The translations under genes and the position numbers were made by a program. The notes beneath the pieces were generated by a model. That model was given only the letters and a program-made list of their open reading frames with translations, was not told the DNA's origin and did not search any database. A DNA stretch of 64,000 nucleotides from Roseicyclus sp965662675 (lineage in GTDB: Bacteria; Pseudomonadota; Alphaproteobacteria; Rhodobacterales; Rhodobacteraceae), in contig NZ_CBFIIK010000003.1 in NCBI RefSeq assembly GCF_965662675.1, positions 39,039 through 103,038 on the forward strand, written 5' to 3'. Each line of letters starts with the position of its first letter. Positions within the stretch are counted from its first letter, which is position 1. Below are positions 60,422-64,000 of the stretch, piece by piece.

Positions 60422-61081
60422 ATGACGCGGCCCCCCTCCCCCTATCTCGAACCCGGCTTTTACGACCGCGCGCTGCGCGATGGTCGCCACCGCGACATCG
60501 TCGGCGGGCGGTGGGACGAAACGGGTCGGCTGCAAATGGCGCTGCTCACGGCCCAAGGGCTGAAACCCCATCACCAGCTTCTCGATGTCGGTGCCGGATC
60601 GCTGCGGCTGGGCTGCAAGGCGGTGCCTTACCTCGACCCCGGCCATTACTGGGGCACCGACGCAAGCCGCGCCTTGATGCTGCGTGGCCGCGAAGTGGAA
60701 CTGCCCGACCCCGACTGCCTGCCTGCGGATCACCTTGTGGAAGACGCCGATTTCGCCTTTCCCGGCCTGCCTGATCGGATGGATTACGTGATCGCTTTCG
60801 GCGTCTTCACCCATCTGCCCACCCACCAGACGGCAGATGCGCTGGCCAAGATCGCTCGCCGCTGGCCTGCCCCGCGCGTCTTCTTGTTCACCGTCTTTCT
60901 CGCCCCCGCGGGGCAAGAGGGTGCAAGCCTGCGCCAGCCCGATGGCGTCGTCACCCACCCCGACCGACCGCCCTATCACCTTACCGAAACCATGCTTCAG
61001 GCGATGGCGGATGCGGCAGGCCTAACCATCACCCGCCAGCCAGATCGCCTGCCCCGCGGACAGGTCTTGTTCTGCGCCTGA
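60422..61081 (+). CDS. Class I SAM-dependent methyltransferase
   Basis: 219 residues from ATG 60422. The SAM-binding motif is LLDVGAGSLRLGCKAVPYL; the motif-II acidic region is YWGTDASRALML; VIAFGVFTHLP is the post-II block. The C-terminal half is typical of small-molecule or carbohydrate methyltransferases, and the substrate is unknown. It lies 56 bp after mdh and could be co-transcribed through the hairpin. Confidence 0.78.
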   Translation: MTRPPSPYLEPGFYDRALRDGRHRDIVGGRWDETGRLQMALLTAQGLKPHHQLLDVGAGSLRLGCKAVPYLDPGHYWGTDASRALMLRGREVELPDPDCLPADHLVEDADFAFPGLPDRMDYVIAFGVFTHLPTHQTADALAKIARRWPAPRVFLFTVFLAPAGQEGASLRQPDGVVTHPDRPPYHLTETMLQAMADAAGLTITRQPDRLPRGQVLFCA

Positions 61082-61087
61082 GCGGGG

Positions 61088-61129
61088 CGTTTTCCTTCAG
61101 GAAAACGTCAAGAAAAACTGCAGTTTTTC
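61088..61129 (+). terminator. Two small hairpins downstream of the methyltransferase
   Basis: CGTTTTCC-TTCA-GGAAAACG (61088-61107), then the exact palindrome GAAAAACTGCAGTTTTTC (61112-61129). Together they sit directly after the methyltransferase stop; the second ends in a short T-run. Probable transcription end before pepT. Confidence 0.45.
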
Positions 61130-61217
61130 CATTCAGAAGACGCGCGTTTTCCGCCCCCCGTTGACAAGCCGGGCTTTGGGCGCAGAGTGCGGGGACGAGA
61201 GAACCGGGGGGAAAAAG

Positions 61218-62450
61218 ATGCGCGATTTCGACAATGAATTGGAACAGCGGCTGGTCCGCTACGCCGCCATCGACAGCCAATCCGACATGGACAGCCCCGC
61301 GCAACCCTCGACCGGCATCCAGCACGCGATGCTCGACCTGATGGTGGCCGAACTACACGACATCGGCGCGGCCGATGTGACCAAGACCCCCTATGGCACT
61401 GTCATCGCCACCATCCCCGGCAATGCCCCCGGCCCCACCATCGGCTTTCTCGCCCATGTCGATACCGCGCCGCAGTTCAACGCCACCGGCGTGAAGCCTC
61501 GCGTGATCCGTGGCTACAACGGCGGCGCGATCAGCTTTCCCGATGCCCCCGATCTGACGCTGTCGCCCGATGATTTCCCCTATCTCGCAACCAAGATCGG
61601 CGAGGATGTCGTGACCGCCTCCGGCACCACGCTTTTGGGTGCCGATGACAAGGCGGGCATCGCCATCATCATGACCGCCGCCCGCCACCTGATCGCCAAC
61701 CCCGAGCTGCCGCGCCCCACGATTCGCATCGCCTTCACCCCCGACGAGGAAATCGGCCGCGGCGTCGACCCGAAACTCCCCGCCGATCTGGGTGTCGATT
61801 TCGCCTACACCTTCGATGGCGGCGACGCGGGCGAGATCGTTTACGAGACCTTCAGCGCCGATTTTGCAGTCGTCACCGTCACCGGCGTATCGATCCACCC
61901 CGGCGAAGCGACGGGCAAGCTGGTCAACGCGATCCACCTCGCCTCCCGCATCGTGCAAACCTTGCCGCAGGCGACAATGACGCCTGAAACCACAGCGGAT
62001 CGCGAGGGGTTCATCCACGCCGTCGACATGAAGGGCAGCGCCGATCAAATGGTCGTCCGCTTCATCTTGCGCGATTTCGAACGTGATGGCCTGGCGGCCA
62101 AGGGCGATCTTGTCCGCCAAGTCTGCGCCGCCATCGCCGCCACCGAACCACGCGCCAGGATCGATGTGCAGATCACGCCGCAATACCGCAACATGCGCTA
62201 CTGGCTCGAAGATGACATGTCGCCCATCGACCTCGCCCGCACAGCCCTGAGCGAGATCGGCGTCACCCCGATCGAGGCGGTGATCCGCGGCGGCACCGAT
62301 GGCTCGCGCCTGACCGAAATGGGCGTGCCTTGCCCCAACCTGTTTACCGGCATGCAGAATGTGCATGGCCCGCTCGAATTCGTCTCGGTGCAGGATATGG
62401 CGCTTGCGACACGGCTGATGCTGCAGATCGCGGCGCGCGCCGTGGCGTGA
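61218..62450 (+). CDS. pepT: Peptidase T (tripeptide aminopeptidase)
   Basis: M20B zinc peptidase removing the N-terminal residue of tripeptides. 410 residues from ATG 61218. Metal-binding blocks: LAHVDTAPQFN, LLGADDKAGIAII, TPDEEIGRG with the general-base Glu, and DGGDAGEIVYETFSAD with the bridging Asp. The dimerisation domain contains VSIHPGEATGKLVNA; the last zinc ligand is expected near IRGGTDGSRLTEMG. It sits between a methyltransferase and sucC, each transcribed in the same direction. Confidence 0.94.
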   Translation: MRDFDNELEQRLVRYAAIDSQSDMDSPAQPSTGIQHAMLDLMVAELHDIGAADVTKTPYGTVIATIPGNAPGPTIGFLAHVDTAPQFNATGVKPRVIRGYNGGAISFPDAPDLTLSPDDFPYLATKIGEDVVTASGTTLLGADDKAGIAIIMTAARHLIANPELPRPTIRIAFTPDEEIGRGVDPKLPADLGVDFAYTFDGGDAGEIVYETFSADFAVVTVTGVSIHPGEATGKLVNAIHLASRIVQTLPQATMTPETTADREGFIHAVDMKGSADQMVVRFILRDFERDGLAAKGDLVRQVCAAIAATEPRARIDVQITPQYRNMRYWLEDDMSPIDLARTALSEIGVTPIEAVIRGGTDGSRLTEMGVPCPNLFTGMQNVHGPLEFVSVQDMALATRLMLQIAARAVA

Positions 62451-62492
62451 GTCGGTTCCGCATACAATTGCATACCATCAACACGGTTAACT

Positions 62493-62523
62493 TGTGATCA
62501 CAGCTTTTCTGGCTGTGATCACA
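62493..62523. promoter_or_regulatory. Tandem TGTGATCACA operator upstream of sucC
   Basis: TGTGATCACA starts at 62493 and again at 62514, 21 bp apart, with GCTTTTC in between. The two halves extend into a 13-bp inverted repeat (62492-62504 with 62512-62524), so a hairpin followed by GTTTTTT could also end pepT transcripts. It lies about 110 bp upstream of the sucC ATG. The same pair precedes sdhC. Confidence 0.6.
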
Positions 62524-62632
62524 AATGTCGGTTTTTTCCCGAAATGGCCTCTTTTCGGCGAAAAATGCGTTTCATTGCGCCCCTTGGTTGTGCTTATGCC
62601 CTATCAAACACCACCAAGGACGGGACAGTTTC

Positions 62633-63826
62633 ATGAACATTCATGAATACCAGGCGAAGGCGCTTCTTCGGCAATACGGCGCACCGGTCAGCGATGGCCG
62701 CGTGGTTCTCAAGGCGGAAGACGCCAAGACCGCAGCAGGAGAGATGGACGGGCCGCTTTGGGTCGTCAAAGCTCAGATCCATGCTGGCGGTCGCGGCAAG
62801 GGCCACTTCAAAGAGGCCGACGCCGGCGAAAAGGGCGGCGTGCGCCTTGCCAAATCCGTCGAGGAAGCCGCCGAGGAAGCCAAGAAAATGCTTGGCCGCA
62901 CACTGGTCACCCACCAGACCGGCCCAGCGGGCAAACAGGTCAACCGCATCTACATCGAAGACGGCTCGGGCATCGAGCGCGAGCTTTACCTTGCCCTTCT
63001 CGTCGATCGTCAGACCAGCCGCGTTTCTTTCGTCTGCTCGACCGAAGGCGGCATGGATATCGAAGAGGTCGCGGCCCACACCCCCGAAAAGATCCTGTCC
63101 TTCTCGGTCGATCCGGCCACCGGCTACCAGCCCTATCATGGCCGCCGTATCGCCTACTCGCTCGGCCTACAGGGCAAGCAGGTCAAGGAATGCGTCGCGC
63201 TGATGGCCCTGCTCTACAAGGCTTTCATCGAGCGCGACATGGAAATGCTCGAGATCAACCCGCTGATCGTCACCGATGAGGGCAGCCTCAAGGTGCTGGA
63301 CGCCAAGCTGGGCTTTGACGGCAATGCCATGTACCGCCAACCCGACATCATGGCGCTGCGCGACGAGACCGAGGAAGACCCCAAGGAACTCGCCGCTTCG
63401 AAATACGACCTCAACTACATCGCGCTGGATGGCGAGATCGGTTGCATGGTCAACGGCGCGGGCCTTGCGATGGCCACGATGGACATCATCAAGCTCTACG
63501 GCTCGGAACCGGCCAACTTCCTCGATGTGGGCGGCTCGGCCACGAAAGAGAAAGTGACCGAGGCCTTCAAGATCATCACCTCCGACCCCAACGTCAAAGG
63601 CATCTTGGTCAACATCTTCGGCGGCATCATGCGTTGCGATATCATCGCCGAGGGCGTTGTCGCCGCCGTCAAGGAAGTGGGCCTGAAGGTGCCGCTTGTC
63701 GTCCGGCTCGAAGGCACGAATGTCGACAAGGGCAAGGAGATCATCAACACCTCCGGCCTCAACGTCATCGCCGCCGACAACCTGTCGGATGCGGCCGAAA
63801 AGATCGTGAAAGCGGTCAAGGGCTGA
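62633..63826 (+). CDS. sucC: Succinate--CoA ligase (ADP-forming) beta subunit
   Basis: Beta subunit of succinyl-CoA synthetase, substrate-level phosphorylation in the TCA cycle. 397 residues from ATG 62633. N-terminal ATP-grasp (MNIHEYQAKALLRQYGAPV, VVKAQIHAGGRGKG, EINPLIVTDEGSL, DAKLGFDGNAMYR), then CoA-ligase domain (FLDVGGSATKEKVTEAF, VKGILVNIFGGIMRCDIIAEGVV). Following gene is cut by the window end; sucD is expected beyond it. Confidence 0.97.
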   Translation: MNIHEYQAKALLRQYGAPVSDGRVVLKAEDAKTAAGEMDGPLWVVKAQIHAGGRGKGHFKEADAGEKGGVRLAKSVEEAAEEAKKMLGRTLVTHQTGPAGKQVNRIYIEDGSGIERELYLALLVDRQTSRVSFVCSTEGGMDIEEVAAHTPEKILSFSVDPATGYQPYHGRRIAYSLGLQGKQVKECVALMALLYKAFIERDMEMLEINPLIVTDEGSLKVLDAKLGFDGNAMYRQPDIMALRDETEEDPKELAASKYDLNYIALDGEIGCMVNGAGLAMATMDIIKLYGSEPANFLDVGGSATKEKVTEAFKIITSDPNVKGILVNIFGGIMRCDIIAEGVVAAVKEVGLKVPLVVRLEGTNVDKGKEIINTSGLNVIAADNLSDAAEKIVKAVKG

Positions 63827-63843
63827 ACGAGGGGCATCCCAGC

Positions 63844-64000
63844 ATGCGGCTGAACCGGATCACCGCCACATTTCCGCAACCCGCCTTGGCGGCGCATCGG
63901 CCCATGCCGACACGCCCCGCAGTGGGGATCGGTCGGCGGCGCGCGATCTGGTCGGCGCTGCACCTCTTGGGGGCTGGCATTTTCGTGCTGGCCATGCTGA
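63844..64000 (+). CDS. Hypothetical membrane protein, partial (runs off window end)
   Basis: ATG 63844, preceded by GAGGGG, opens a frame that continues to the window end. The visible 52 residues have an N-terminal basic, proline-rich segment (residues 1-36) and the start of a hydrophobic helix (SALHLLGAGIFVLAML). It sits 17 bp after sucC, so it is likely in the same operon. Not recognised. Confidence 0.5.
   Translation, partial: MRLNRITATFPQPALAAHRPMPTRPAVGIGRRRAIWSALHLLGAGIFVLAML

Noticed and set aside
1..64000. CRISPR arrays, tRNA or rRNA genes, prophage, toxin-antitoxin or defence islands
   Set aside because: I looked through the intergenic spaces on both strands and found no regularly spaced repeats, cloverleaf-like stretches or recognisable genes of these kinds; the window is core chromosome.

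Overview
This is GC-rich alphaproteobacterial chromosome that reads as Rhodobacterales (Rhodobacteraceae/Paracoccaceae; Rhodobacter-Roseobacter type). The evidence is the gene content and order: short HisG with HisZ, a class II B12-dependent ribonucleotide reductase, an RpoHII-like heat-shock sigma factor, split XdhA/XdhB with XdhC, a DUF1489 protein, and an sdhCDAB block next to mesaconyl-CoA hydratase, NnrU, a malyl-CoA thioesterase, mdh and sucC. No rRNA, tRNA, CRISPR array, phage or complete insertion sequence is visible. The window is mostly ordinary core chromosome with very tight packing; no gap between genes exceeds 300 bp.

Layout. 1-4.4 kb: homospermidine synthase (cut by the window edge), rpsD, a Hint-domain protein and an LpxR-like outer-membrane protein. 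4.4-12.2 kb: nrdJ, a DUF1489 protein, the overlapping hisS-hisZ-hisG operon, slyX and an MFS transporter. 12.3-15.8 kb: dnaE. 16-25.3 kb: a purine salvage operon, xdhABC followed by a nucleoside/nucleobase-type ABC transporter (ATPase, two permeases, BMP-family binding protein), the first six genes joined by 4-nt overlaps. 25.5-31.2 kb: amine and amino-acid oxidation (dimethylglycine dehydrogenase-like, DauA-like, a DUF938 methyltransferase, a 2-hydroxyacid dehydrogenase). 31.2-39.1 kb: SH3-domain protein, MFS transporter, M3 peptidase, membrane-anchored ThiF/MoeB protein, dut, coaBC, a small hydrophobic ORF, rpoH. 39.2-51.3 kb: GST, comM, gshB, yraN, rsmI, LpoA-like lipoprotein, glnD, murJ, a catalytically dead rhomboid, trpS. 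51.3-64 kb: sdhCDAB with an embedded lipoprotein gene, mch, DUF1737, nnrU, mcl2, a small secreted protein, TauE/SafE, mdh, a methyltransferase, pepT, sucC and the start of another gene.

The last 13 kb forms a central-carbon neighbourhood that combines the TCA cycle with the ethylmalonyl-CoA pathway. Two of its promoter regions (upstream of sdhC and upstream of sucC) each carry two TGTGATCAC palindromes spaced exactly 21 bp apart, which suggests a shared regulator.

Other points worth attention: a dispersed structured repeat family occurs between genes and also in frame inside xdhA and xdhB; a 110-bp element with perfect 22-bp inverted ends lies upstream of the DauA-like gene; a SigmaE-type promoter fits upstream of rpoH; and three convergent gene pairs end on a shared CTAG. 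I found no clearly new multi-gene defence or mobile system.
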